A DNA stretch of 25,332 nucleotides, taken from contig JBDROF010000020.1 of the NCBI GenBank assembly GCA_043810345.1, positions 1 to 25,332 of the forward strand, in the 5' to 3' direction. The DNA is from QYOJ01 sp043810345 (lineage in GTDB: Bacteria; Bacteroidota; Bacteroidia; Bacteroidales; FEN-979). This document shows, piece after piece, positions 8,034 to 16,185 of this stretch (the first letter of the stretch is position 1; each line of letters starts with the position of its first letter). The position numbers and the translations under genes were made by a program. The notes below the pieces were generated by a model, which was given only the letters and a program-made list of their open reading frames with translations, ran no database searches and was not told the origin of the DNA.

Positions 8034-9201
8034 TTAAACCCCATACTTCATCCCCACCGGAATAGAAATCACCACTTTCGTTCCCAGGGCATTTCCGCTC
8101 TCATCTTCCAAATCGATGATCTCGCACCGGATCTTCTGTTTATTGAACCGGTTGAAGGTGGCGTAAAACTACTCCATGATCTGCAGGCCGCGACCGGTCG
8201 CTGATTCAAAATAGCGGCGCTGATGGTGCTGATCGCGATAAAGGTAAAATGGGGATCGATCTGGTTGTTCAATACCATCAGTTGTAATTCAGTGATCTTC
8301 TTTTCCGCATCGTACCGCTGTTTCAACAGCATCCGCTGGATGAACTGCGACAATACTATGATGGCCAGAAATCCCAGGTAGATCCCTGCATAAAAAGGGT
8401 ATCTCAGGAGAAAGAACGGATTCCTGCCATAGGAGAAGAAATAGAAGTTGTTTCCCTGCTGGATAAATATCCGGCAAGGATCTCCTCCCATTCGCTTTAC
8501 TTCCATATACCATGGCTCCGCCGTGATAGGATAGTCCAGTCGTACCGGGTGGGAAAAATCGTTCCGGAAAATGGCCGGCACTCTTCGGAAACCGGTTGTA
8601 CCAATCTGTTCCATTATTCCGTCGTCGTCTGTATCGAGGCTGATAAAATAATTCACATATACGTTACTTAGAAGAGTCTTTCTGCTCGTATTGCCGATCG
8701 AAATCGGGCAACCTTCGTTCTGTCAAGGATTTACCAGCCAAGTCAGAAACGATCAGCCGGGGATAGTACGATCCGGGGCTTCAGGGGAAAGCCCGACATG
8801 ATGGTGGTAATGTATTCGCTATTCCCGTCTCCGTCCAGGTCACTGAAGAGTGGCTGCTGAATCTGGAAATCATAGATTTCGTTCTTCGGGATCACTTCCG
8901 CAATATACCTGTCGCGGAATTCAAAATCTTTTTTCCGCACCGGATCCACACAATGTAGCAACAGGGAATCGTGGCTGACAGTAATGAGAAATATGCGGGA
9001 GCTGCCCGAATTGTCATAGTCGTTAAACGAACAGACTGCGTAATCTTTTACTATTTCTCCCCTGAAATAATAGTGCTCCCCTATGGAATCATCTTTTCCC
9101 ACGATCTTGACAGAGGCATCGATAAAACCCGATTCGACAAGCTTTGCCGTGTATTTTGGGAAAAAATCCGGTAAGAAAATCCATGAACATTTCATGGGCA
9201 A
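8034..9201 (-). pseudogene. Broken LytS/YehU-type sensor histidine kinase with FG-GAP-like sensor
   Basis: Reading on the minus strand, the N-terminal part (8743-9201) has extracellular propeller-like repeats (FNDYDNSGSSRIFLI, FSDLDGDGNSEYITT). After frameshifts near 8740-8760 and near 8665 (one extra A), the frame continues as NYFISLDTDDDGIMEQI, a transmembrane segment (YAGIYLGFLAIIVLSQFI) and the His-kinase motif ELQLMVLNNQIDPHFTF. About 100 residues of the ATP-binding domain are then missing (junction near 8205). The end is again in another frame: GRGLQIME, an in-frame TAG at 8169-8171, then YATFNRFNKQKIRCEIIDLE...GTKVVISIPVGMKYGV and the stop at 8034. Family knowledge: intact versions sense at the membrane and phosphorylate a LytTR regulator. 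With at least four lesions this copy is dead. Confidence 0.82.
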
Positions 9202-9234
9202 TTAATGCGCAATCCTTGGCAATAAATGGCAATA

Positions 9235-9939
9235 TTACTTTACCACCGTCCCCACCTTCTCCCCCTTCACCACCCGCTTCAGGTTTCCGGCAACATTCAT
9301 GTTGAAGACCACGATCGGCAGGTTGTTTTCCTTGCACAGTGTGAAGGCGGTGAGGTCCATGATCTTCAGGTCTTTTTCAATGGCTTCACTGAAAGAAAGG
9401 GTCTTATATTTTACAGCGGAAGGATCTTTTTCAGGATCGGCGGTATAGACGCCGTCTACGCGTGTGCCCTTGAGGATGGCATCGGCTTTGATCTCCACAG
9501 CACGTAAAGCGGAAGCGGTATCGGTAGTGAAATAGGGATTTCCTGTGCCGCCGCTGATAATGGCTACGTATCCCTGCTCCAGGTATTTAATGGCACGGTC
9601 GCTGCTCATTTCTTCGACGATGGGGTCGATGGCAATGCCTCCCAGCAGTTTTGACCGGATGCCCTGTTTTTCCAACGCATCCTGGATCGCCATGCTGTTG
9701 ATCACGGTAGCCAGCATGCCCATGTAATCGCCCTGTACGCGGTCGACTCCCTGCACGGCACCCTGCAAACCGCGAAAGATGTTCCCGCCGCCGATCACGA
9801 TGGCGACCTGAACTTGTTCATCCACAATGGATTTGATCTCGGAAGCATAGGTTGCCAGTCGCTGCGGGTCGATGCCATAGCCCAGAGAGCCTTCGAGGGC
9901 TTCGCCGGAGAGCTTTAGGAGGATGCGGTTAAAGGTCAT
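9235..9939 (-). CDS. pyrH: UMP kinase
   Basis: Converts UMP to UDP with ATP in pyrimidine nucleotide synthesis; cytoplasmic, usually hexameric and feedback-regulated by UTP/GTP. The 234 residues match the bacterial amino-acid-kinase type: LLKLSGEAL (7-15), the GGGNIFRG loop (50-57), GDYMGMLATVINSMA, GGTGNPYFTTDTA and TRVDGVYTADP. The ATG at 9937-9939 gives the standard N-terminus. It is the last gene of the minus-strand housekeeping run, 124 nt behind secA with two heptamer arrays in the gap. Downstream, instead of frr, lies the decayed sensor kinase. Confidence 0.97.
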   Translation of the reverse strand: MTFNRILLKLSGEALEGSLGYGIDPQRLATYASEIKSIVDEQVQVAIVIGGGNIFRGLQGAVQGVDRVQGDYMGMLATVINSMAIQDALEKQGIRSKLLGGIAIDPIVEEMSSDRAIKYLEQGYVAIISGGTGNPYFTTDTASALRAVEIKADAILKGTRVDGVYTADPEKDPSAVKYKTLSFSEAIEKDLKIMDLTAFTLCKENNLPIVVFNMNVAGNLKRVVKGEKVGTVVK

Positions 9940-9961
9940 ATGGATTTGGTTTTGGGTGACT

Positions 9962-10060
9962 GGTTGTCTGTTGTCGGTTGTCTGTTGTCGGTTGTCTGTT
10001 GTCGGTTGTCTGTTGTCAGGTCACAACGTTTTACGTCTCACGTCTCACGTCTCACGTCCT
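9962..10060 (-). repeat. Composite heptamer array between secA and pyrH
   Basis: Plus strand: four perfect copies of the 14-mer GGTTGTCTGTTGTC (two related 7-mers) at 9962-10017, a 15-nt link, then ACGTCTC three times and ACGTCCT (10033-10060). The array ends 3 nt from the secA stop codon. Read in the transcribed direction, secA is followed by an ACGTGAG-type block and then a GACAACA/GACAACC block. It fills most of the secA-pyrH gap, with no hairpin or terminator seen. Confidence 0.9.
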
Positions 10061-10063
10061 TCT

Positions 10064-13000
10064 TCATCCTCCCACTCCATGGCAATGTTTGTATTTCTTC
10101 CCGCTCCCACAAGGGCAGGGGTCGTTTCTTCCCACTTTCTTTGCCACCTTCACAGGTTGAGGTCTGTTACGTTCCTGGGTGGTTGAATGAGCCTGTGAAA
10201 GAAGGTCGGAGCGTTCTTCTTTCAATCTCTGCCGGTCCATCTTTCGTGTTTGAGCTTCCTGAACATTGTCGGCCTGCATCGGGACATCGCACTTGATCAA
10301 AAACGAGATGATCTCTTTATTGGTCCGCATCACCATCGCTTTAAAGAGCTCAAACGACTCGAACTTATAGATCAGCAGGGGATCTTTCTGCTCGTAGGCG
10401 GCGTTCTGAACCGACTGTTTCAGGTCGTCCATCTCCCGGAGGTGTTCTTTCCATGCATTGTCGATCATTCCCAGAACCACTCCTTTTTCTATCGCCAGCA
10501 CTACCTCTTTCCCTTTGTCTTCATAAGCTTTCTTCAGACTGGCAACAACCTGCATTGACTTCATTCCGTCTGTGACCGGAACTGCAATGTTCTCATACCG
10601 GGTGTCGTTCTCAAAAACGTTTTTCACTACCGGAAATACGCGTTGAGCAATACTTTCGTTCTTTGCCCTGTATCGCTTGTATGTCGCGCTGTAAACGCGA
10701 GTGGTGAGGTCATCGCTGTTCATGGAGGCGAACTCGTTATTCGAAACCGGACACTCAATGACAAAATCCTTGAGCAGCTCCAGTTTGAATCCTTCGTAGT
10801 CGCGGATATCATGATAATCAAGGGTGGTGGCTTCACACACATCGTAGACCATGTTGGCGATGTCGACGGCCAGCCTGTCTCCAAACAGGGCATGGTGACG
10901 CTTCTTGTAGATTGCTTCCCGCTGGATGTTCATTACATCATCGTACTCCAGTAACCGTTTCCGGATACCAAAATTGTTCTCCTCCACCTTTTTCTGCGCC
11001 CGTTCGATCGACCTGGTAATCATCGCGTGCTGGATCACTTCACCATCCTCAATGCCCATAGTGTCCATGATCTTAGCGATCCGTCCTGACCCAAACATTC
11101 GCATCAGATCATCTTCAAGGGAGACGAAAAACTGGGAACTACCCGGATCACCCTGGCGACCTGACCGGCCCCGTAGCTGGCGGTCCACCCGTCGGGATTC
11201 ATGTCGTTCAGTTCCCATGATGGCCAGACCGCCGGCCTCTTTCACCCCTTTGCCCAGCTTGATGTCGGTACCCCGGCCAGCCATGTTGGTGGCAATGGTC
11301 ACCGTGCCGGCTTTCCCGGCTTCGGCCACAATATCGGCTTCCTTTGCATGAAGCTTCGCATTCAGTACATTATGTGGAATATTGACCCGTTTCAGCATCC
11401 GGCTTAACAGCTCAGAAGTCTCTACCGATGTGGTTCCGACGAGCACAGGCCGGCCGTTATCGACCATTTCTGTAATCTCATCGATCACCGCATTGAACTT
11501 CTCCCGCTTGGTCTTATACACCAGGTCTTCACGGTCGTCGCGAACGACTGGTTTGTTGGTGGGAATCACGACTACATCCAGTTTATAGATATCCCATAAC
11601 TCTCCGGCTTCTGTCTCTGCCGTGCCGGTCATCCCTGCCAGCTTTTTATACATCCGGAAATAGTTTTGCAGGGTGATGGTAGCATAGGTTTGCGTGGCAG
11701 CCTCGATCTTCACATTCTCTTTGGCTTCGATGGCCTGGTGCAATCCGTCGGAGTACCTTCTTCCCTCCAGGATACGGCCTGTCTGCTCGTCGACGATCTT
11801 CACCTTATTATCCATCACCACGTACTCAATGTCCTTCTCAAAGAGAGCATAGGCTTTCAGCAGCTGGTTTACGGTGTGGACACGTTCTGCCTTGATGGCA
11901 TAGTCGCGCATCAGGGCACTCTTTTTCTCCAGCAGATCTGACTCCTTTATCTCTAGTTTTTCCAGTTCCGCGAGCTCCGAACCAATATCCGGGAGGATGT
12001 AGAAGGTTGCATCTTCATAGGACTCTGTCAGCAGGTCTATTCCCTTTTCCATCAGTTCAATGGTGTTGTTCTTCTCATCGATGACAAAAAAGAGTTCATC
12101 ATTGATGATGTACATGTTTTTCGCCTGTTCCTGCAGGTAGAAGTTCTCGGTTTTCTGCATCTGGGCCTTCATCCCGGGCTCACTGAGGAATTTGATGAGC
12201 GCCTTGTTTTTGGGTAGCCCGTGATGGCACCGAAGCAGTTGTTCGCCGGTTCTTTTGATGTTCTCGTTATTGGACTCATCAACAGCCAGGTTCTTCGCTT
12301 CAGCGAGAAGTTTGGTTACCAGGTTCCGCTGGGCATTGTACAATTTGGTCACCTGTGGCTTCAGTTCATCAAACAACTGATTTTCCCCTTTGGGTGTAGG
12401 GCCGGAGATGATCAGAGGGGTTCGGGCATCATCGATCAACACCGAGTCTACCTCGTCGACGATCACGTAGTTGTGCTTCCGTTGGACCAGCTCTTCCGGC
12501 AAACTTGTCATATTATCACGCAGGTAATCGAACCCGTATTCATTGTTGGTTCCATAGGTGATATCAGCCAGGTATGCATTTCTCCGCGCCTGGGAGTTGG
12601 GTTCATGCTTATCGATGCAGTCCACTTTCAACCCGTGAAACTCAAAGAGTGTTCCCATCCATTCCGAGTCACGTTTAGCCAGGTAGTCGTTGACCGTGAC
12701 AATGTGAACTCCTTTTCCAGGCAATGCATTCAGGTAAACGGGCAGTGTGGCGACAAGGGTTTTTCCTTCTCCGGTAGCCATCTCGGCAATTTTTCCCTGA
12801 TGGAGAACCACCCCACCGATCAGCTGGCAATCATAATGTACCATGTCCCATCGAATCCTATTCCCTCCTGCCATCCAGGAGCTGTTGAACCTCGCCTTGT
12901 CGCCTGCAATCTCGACGTTGGAATTCCGGGCAGCCAGTTCACGATCCATCTGTGAAGCAGTTACTTCCAGGTAATCGTTATTAACAAACCGGCGGGCAGT

Positions 13001-13348
13001 TTCCCTCATCACGGCAAAAGCTTCAGGAAGGATCTCGTTGAGGATATCCTGGGTGAGTTCGTAACTTTCCTTTTCAAGTTTGTCGAAAAGGGCATACAAC
13101 TTCTCCTTTTCCTCAATTTCGATCTCATCGGTATCAATCTGTACCTGAAGCTCCGCAATCTCTTTCTCTTTGCCGGTAATGTATTCCCTGATCCGTTCCT
13201 TGAATTCGATCGTCTTCGCACGTAACTCATCATTGGAGAGAGTGTGAAGGGAGTGGTCAATCTCCACCGTTTTGACTATCAAGGGCAGGATCTCCTTGAT
13301 ATCCCTATCGGATTTCCTCCCTAACATCTTTTTTACAAAACCGAGCAT
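10064..13348 (-). CDS. secA: Preprotein translocase ATPase SecA
   Basis: The motor that pushes unfolded preproteins through SecYEG. The 1094-residue length is typical for Bacteroidota and longer than the roughly 900 of E. coli. The extra length includes a charged, helical insertion at about 55-100, so Walker A (ATGEGKT) lies at 191-197. DEVDSVLIDDARTPL follows at about 298-312, then the preprotein cross-linking domain, GMTGTAETEAGELWDIY, and the second nucleotide-binding fold with TNMAGRGTDI and RQLRGRSGRQGDPG. The C-terminus keeps the zinc-binding tail (CPCGSGKKYKHCHG), which in E. coli binds SecB and phospholipid. The ATG at 13346-13348 gives MLGFVKKMLG, usual for the family. It starts 22 nt after the tlpA-like gene. 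Every secreted protein in this window, including the T9SS cargos, depends on it. Confidence 0.98.
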   Translation of the reverse strand: MLGFVKKMLGRKSDRDIKEILPLIVKTVEIDHSLHTLSNDELRAKTIEFKERIREYITGKEKEIAELQVQIDTDEIEIEEKEKLYALFDKLEKESYELTQDILNEILPEAFAVMRETARRFVNNDYLEVTASQMDRELAARNSNVEIAGDKARFNSSWMAGGNRIRWDMVHYDCQLIGGVVLHQGKIAEMATGEGKTLVATLPVYLNALPGKGVHIVTVNDYLAKRDSEWMGTLFEFHGLKVDCIDKHEPNSQARRNAYLADITYGTNNEYGFDYLRDNMTSLPEELVQRKHNYVIVDEVDSVLIDDARTPLIISGPTPKGENQLFDELKPQVTKLYNAQRNLVTKLLAEAKNLAVDESNNENIKRTGEQLLRCHHGLPKNKALIKFLSEPGMKAQMQKTENFYLQEQAKNMYIINDELFFVIDEKNNTIELMEKGIDLLTESYEDATFYILPDIGSELAELEKLEIKESDLLEKKSALMRDYAIKAERVHTVNQLLKAYALFEKDIEYVVMDNKVKIVDEQTGRILEGRRYSDGLHQAIEAKENVKIEAATQTYATITLQNYFRMYKKLAGMTGTAETEAGELWDIYKLDVVVIPTNKPVVRDDREDLVYKTKREKFNAVIDEITEMVDNGRPVLVGTTSVETSELLSRMLKRVNIPHNVLNAKLHAKEADIVAEAGKAGTVTIATNMAGRGTDIKLGKGVKEAGGLAIMGTERHESRRVDRQLRGRSGRQGDPGSSQFFVSLEDDLMRMFGSGRIAKIMDTMGIEDGEVIQHAMITRSIERAQKKVEENNFGIRKRLLEYDDVMNIQREAIYKKRHHALFGDRLAVDIANMVYDVCEATTLDYHDIRDYEGFKLELLKDFVIECPVSNNEFASMNSDDLTTRVYSATYKRYRAKNESIAQRVFPVVKNVFENDTRYENIAVPVTDGMKSMQVVASLKKAYEDKGKEVVLAIEKGVVLGMIDNAWKEHLREMDDLKQSVQNAAYEQKDPLLIYKFESFELFKAMVMRTNKEIISFLIKCDVPMQADNVQEAQTRKMDRQRLKEERSDLLSQAHSTTQERNRPQPVKVAKKVGRNDPCPCGSGKKYKHCHGVGG

Positions 13349-13370
13349 GATATATCTAATTTCTTCTCAA

Positions 13371-14780
13371 TCAGCGAATTAATTCTTTAATCACCTGCTC
13401 TAGTCCTTCACTGGGATGGGGTGCTGGTGTTTGTACGATGTTTCCCTCTCTGTCGATGACCACATACAGCGGGTAGGTTCTGACCTCGTAATCCACCAGC
13501 AAATCGGTATCATCCGAAAAGTGGAGTAGTGTCCAGGCATATTCAGGTTTGATCATGGCGAAATAGTTCATCTTGATCCAGTATCGATCTGCACAGATGC
13601 TGATGAACTCCACCTGATCCTTGTATTTCTCCCAGAGAGGAACCTGGAGTTCCATTTCAGCCAGGCAACCCTGGCAAAAGGTGGTCCAGAAATTGATCAC
13701 TACCGGTTTTCCCCTGAATTCCTTCAGTGAGTGGTAGTGATCTTGCTTTCGTCCAGCCAGGAGAAATTCAGGAGCCGGTGTTCCCGGACGAAGTTTGGTT
13801 ACTTTGGCCACCATATCTGCTGCCACCACCCGGTTCCCTTCCCAGGGACTCTCCTGGTTAATGGTTTTTAAAATAGCGATGATCGGATCCTGCAACTCCT
13901 GGTTGGTGTAAAAGTATTCAAAAAGCCCCTTCAGAAGGACCAGCTCACGAAAGTCCTCATTCCTCAACACCGAGTCGGCCCTCAATGTCTTCATCAGTGC
14001 AGGGTAGGGTGCTACCCCTTTGATGATGGGGATCAGGTCTATCTTCCGCAGAATGTTAGAAGTAACTGTCAGGTATTTGGTAAAGAAATTATTAAAAAAC
14101 TGCATGTACTCTACGTTGTTGTAGAGAATGGGTTGGTCGAGGAAATAGCTTCTGGCCAAATTGTACTGATTTTTGGCATGTGCGATTTGCTCAAGACCGG
14201 CTGTTTTATACCGCATATAATCCTGGAAATAAGGTTGATCTATCCCGGCGAACCTGCCGTTAACCTGAATGCGGAAGGTATCCAGGTAGTTCTTTTTCCG
14301 TTCCAGGTAGAGTGCATTGAAGTGATCGAGCAGAAACTGGTTGTATTTATTGTCGTAAGCATTGATCCAGATGTTCAGTTCAGTATCACCCGGATTGATC
14401 AGTTCGATTAAAAGATTCTGGGAGTGGATAAATGGATTTACCTCCAGGTTGTCTGTGTAGTTAATGGGGGCCAGTTTCATCCTGTAGGTTTGGCCGGGTT
14501 GTATATAGAGTTCTGAACGGTGCAGATCGATTGCTACTGCAATGTACGAGGTAGCAGGCAGATCGAAGGTCATGGAGAAGTTCGCCAGGGTATCGATTAC
14601 CGCTTCAGCGATACGCTTCTCCGTGAAAGTGATCAGGTCGCCCCAGGTGATGAGTCTGATCGTCTTGCCCTCCGCTCCAATGGCAGAGCCGGTCACTGTT
14701 ACAGGTTGGGTGAACCCGGTGAAGGTAAGGATATGCAGTAATAATACCGGGAAAAGGATGTTGACTAATTTGCGTTTCAT
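13371..14780 (-). CDS. TlpA-like thiol-disulfide oxidoreductase with long N-terminal domain
   Basis: The frame is open to 14807, but the ATG at 14778-14780 gives a clear signal peptide (MKRKLVNILFPVLLLHILTFTGFTQ) and is preferred, giving 469 residues. The N-terminal 320 residues are a DUF4369-like beta domain plus a helical region, as in many Bacteroidota TlpA-like proteins. The thioredoxin fold fills about 330-469: PGTPAPEFLL, VVINFWTTFCQGCLAEM with the redox pair C369 and C372, and the cis-Pro segment RTYPLYVVID. The active site reads F-C-Q-G-C rather than the usual W-C-x-P-C, so its redox potential may differ. It probably acts in the periplasm as a reductase or in cytochrome c/disulfide maintenance; the partner is unknown. 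It lies between coaD and secA in the run. Confidence 0.87.
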   Translation of the reverse strand: MKRKLVNILFPVLLLHILTFTGFTQPVTVTGSAIGAEGKTIRLITWGDLITFTEKRIAEAVIDTLANFSMTFDLPATSYIAVAIDLHRSELYIQPGQTYRMKLAPINYTDNLEVNPFIHSQNLLIELINPGDTELNIWINAYDNKYNQFLLDHFNALYLERKKNYLDTFRIQVNGRFAGIDQPYFQDYMRYKTAGLEQIAHAKNQYNLARSYFLDQPILYNNVEYMQFFNNFFTKYLTVTSNILRKIDLIPIIKGVAPYPALMKTLRADSVLRNEDFRELVLLKGLFEYFYTNQELQDPIIAILKTINQESPWEGNRVVAADMVAKVTKLRPGTPAPEFLLAGRKQDHYHSLKEFRGKPVVINFWTTFCQGCLAEMELQVPLWEKYKDQVEFISICADRYWIKMNYFAMIKPEYAWTLLHFSDDTDLLVDYEVRTYPLYVVIDREGNIVQTPAPHPSEGLEQVIKELIR

Positions 14781-14809
14781 TGAAATTCTGGTCATTAGGT
14801 CATGCATAA

Positions 14810-14851
14810 CCCCTAAATCCCCTGAAGGGGACTTACTCCCCCTTTAGGGGG
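14810..14851. repeat. Nested palindromic (REP/MITE-like) element
   Basis: CCCCTAAA (14810-14817) pairs with TTTAGGGG (14843-14850). Inside lies a perfect hairpin TCCCC-TGAA-GGGGA (14818-14831), and CCCCC-TTTA-GGGGG (14838-14851) can form an alternative hairpin. The element overlaps the coaD stop codon and supplies the codons for its last residues. A G12 run follows at 14854-14865. From memory, similar CCCCTAAA.../...TTTAGGGG elements recur in other Bacteroidota genomes. No U-run makes it a classic terminator. Confidence 0.65.
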
Positions 14852-15330
14852 TCGGGGGGGGGGGGTAAATCATCAAGATCGATTCCTTCCGGGATGAACC
14901 GGCGAATATCTCCCCCGTTCCGGTGGATTTCCCGTACGATGGAGGAGCTGAGGGCACTGTATTCCGGGACGCTGAGCAAGAATACCGTCTCCAGATCCGG
15001 CATCATCGCCCGGTTCATGAGGCCGATGCCCCGTTCAAAATCAAAATCGGCAGCTGTTCGCAGACCACGGAGGATAAAGTTCGCTCCTGTTTGCCGGCAG
15101 AAATCAATCGTCAGTCCCGAATAGCTCACCACCGTGATCCTGGGTTCGCCCGTAAAAATTTTCTTCAGCCAATCTATCCGTTTCTCCATCGGGAAATATC
15201 CACTTTTTTCCGAATTTTCCCCGATGGCCACCACTATGGTGTCGAAAAGAGGCAGTGCCCTTAGGATCACTGACTCATGCCCGCGGGTGATCGGATCAAA
15301 AGAACCGGGAAACACAGCTATTTTTCTCAT
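14833..15330 (-). CDS. coaD: Phosphopantetheine adenylyltransferase
   Basis: Transfers AMP from ATP to 4'-phosphopantetheine, the penultimate step of coenzyme A synthesis; cytoplasmic hexamer. Motifs are the nucleotidyltransferase signature GSFDPITRGH (9-18), the RGLR substrate loop (88-91) and SSSIVRE (128-134). The core ends near residue 150. The tail DLDDLPPPPDPLKGE is not family-like: its four prolines come from a C12 homopolymer and PLKGE comes from a palindromic repeat. Slippage in that tract would change only the tail. The ATG at 15328-15330 gives MRKIAVFPGSFDP, as expected. A candidate promoter box lies upstream, so coaD may be transcribed independently of porT as well as with it. Confidence 0.96.
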   Translation of the reverse strand: MRKIAVFPGSFDPITRGHESVILRALPLFDTIVVAIGENSEKSGYFPMEKRIDWLKKIFTGEPRITVVSYSGLTIDFCRQTGANFILRGLRTAADFDFERGIGLMNRAMMPDLETVFLLSVPEYSALSSSIVREIHRNGGDIRRFIPEGIDLDDLPPPPDPLKGE

Positions 15331-15347
15331 GTGATATCTTTACTGAA

Positions 15348-15355
15348 CAAAGATA
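15348..15355 (-). promoter_or_regulatory. Candidate -7 box for coaD
   Basis: The minus strand reads TATCTTTG (TAnnTTTG), 17 nt before the coaD ATG in the 45-nt gap behind porT. A TTTG stands about 25 nt upstream, which is longer than ideal, so this may be only an internal weak promoter. Confidence 0.35.
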
Positions 15356-15375
15356 CAAAAAGGGAAGGAACTAAG

Positions 15376-16185
15376 TTATTCAAAGGTAAGAGAGAGCTGA
15401 AAGATTTTCGAGTTCAGCTTAGCGATGCCATCCGTGTAAATGTTGTTTTCCCGTGTGAGTATATCCATCAGGCCATACAACATTTTCAATTCCAGTCCGA
15501 ACTTGAACCACTCGTTGTAAAAGTCAAAACCGATTCCTGCTTCTACATACAGATCGTTCTGATTGAACTTCAAAACCTTCTGATCGGCACTCTTCTGTTC
15601 CCGTTTTTTCGCCTGGGAAGCGAGGTCGAGGGTATACTGAACTCCCGTCATCAGGTAAGTCCGGAAATTGTTATACCGTTTGGATTTGTATTTGATCTCC
15701 AGCGGAAAGTTTATGTAGGTGGAGGGAATACGCTTGGTGATGCTGATCATGGATGTATCACCATCCCTGAAGGTCTCCAGGTTATACACCAGGTCACGGT
15801 CTCCAAATGACAATGACGGAATAAACCGAAGGTTAAAATATTCACCCATTTTCATATCGCTGACGATGCTGATCACGAAGCCGGGAGTAGGCATTCCTTC
15901 GATGGAGAGGAGCAGGGCTGAGTCGGGGAGGGGAAGGATATCCGGGATGTAGGTGGAATCCCAGATCCGGGTATTCATGTCAGAAATGGGCTTGATGGTA
16001 ACGTAACTCAGGTTAGCGCCCAGGACAAATCCGAAATGGAATTTTGCATTGTCGTACAAGGGCATATTCGGAACGCCAAACCGTTGGGCCGATCCGTTGA
16101 GTGGGATCAGGGCAACCGGAAGAAAAAGCAAAAGGATGATGCAGGTATGTTTTTTCAACGGAAGGGTTCGGGTTTTAGTTATCAC
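15376..16185 (-). CDS. porT: PorT-family T9SS outer-membrane protein
   Basis: A 269-residue protein with a signal peptide (1-34, ending GSAQ) and a predicted outer-membrane beta-barrel. It follows the PorT/SprT pattern: a start near YDNAKFHFGFVLGANLSY, then TPGFVISIVSDMKMGEYFNLRFIPSLSFGDRDL, STYINFPLEIKYKSKRYNNFRTYLMTGVQY, DLYVEAGIGFDFYNEWFKFGLELK and a C-terminal aromatic residue before Glu. PorT is required for type IX secretion in Porphyromonas and gliding flavobacteria. The start is a GTG whose G is also the last base of the ubiE TAG stop (1-nt overlap), with no later Met before residue 39, so the two are translationally coupled. The ubiE-porT pairing is, from memory, common in Bacteroidota. 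Two T9SS cargos in the same window agree with a working pathway. Confidence 0.85.
   Translation of the reverse strand: MITKTRTLPLKKHTCIILLLFLPVALIPLNGSAQRFGVPNMPLYDNAKFHFGFVLGANLSYVTIKPISDMNTRIWDSTYIPDILPLPDSALLLSIEGMPTPGFVISIVSDMKMGEYFNLRFIPSLSFGDRDLVYNLETFRDGDTSMISITKRIPSTYINFPLEIKYKSKRYNNFRTYLMTGVQYTLDLASQAKKREQKSADQKVLKFNQNDLYVEAGIGFDFYNEWFKFGLELKMLYGLMDILTRENNIYTDGIAKLNSKIFQLSLTFE

Noticed and set aside
9962..10060. Regular repeats considered as a CRISPR array
   Set aside because: Units are 7-14 nt and contiguous, without spacers, and no cas gene is present.
9940..10296. Plus-strand frames rich in SVVCCRLSVV-type repeats
   Set aside because: Translation of the tandem array, which is open in several frames because of its composition and period.
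11201..12955. Several plus-strand frames of 60-244 residues within secA
   Set aside because: Mirror frames of a highly conserved gene; no domain or start signal.
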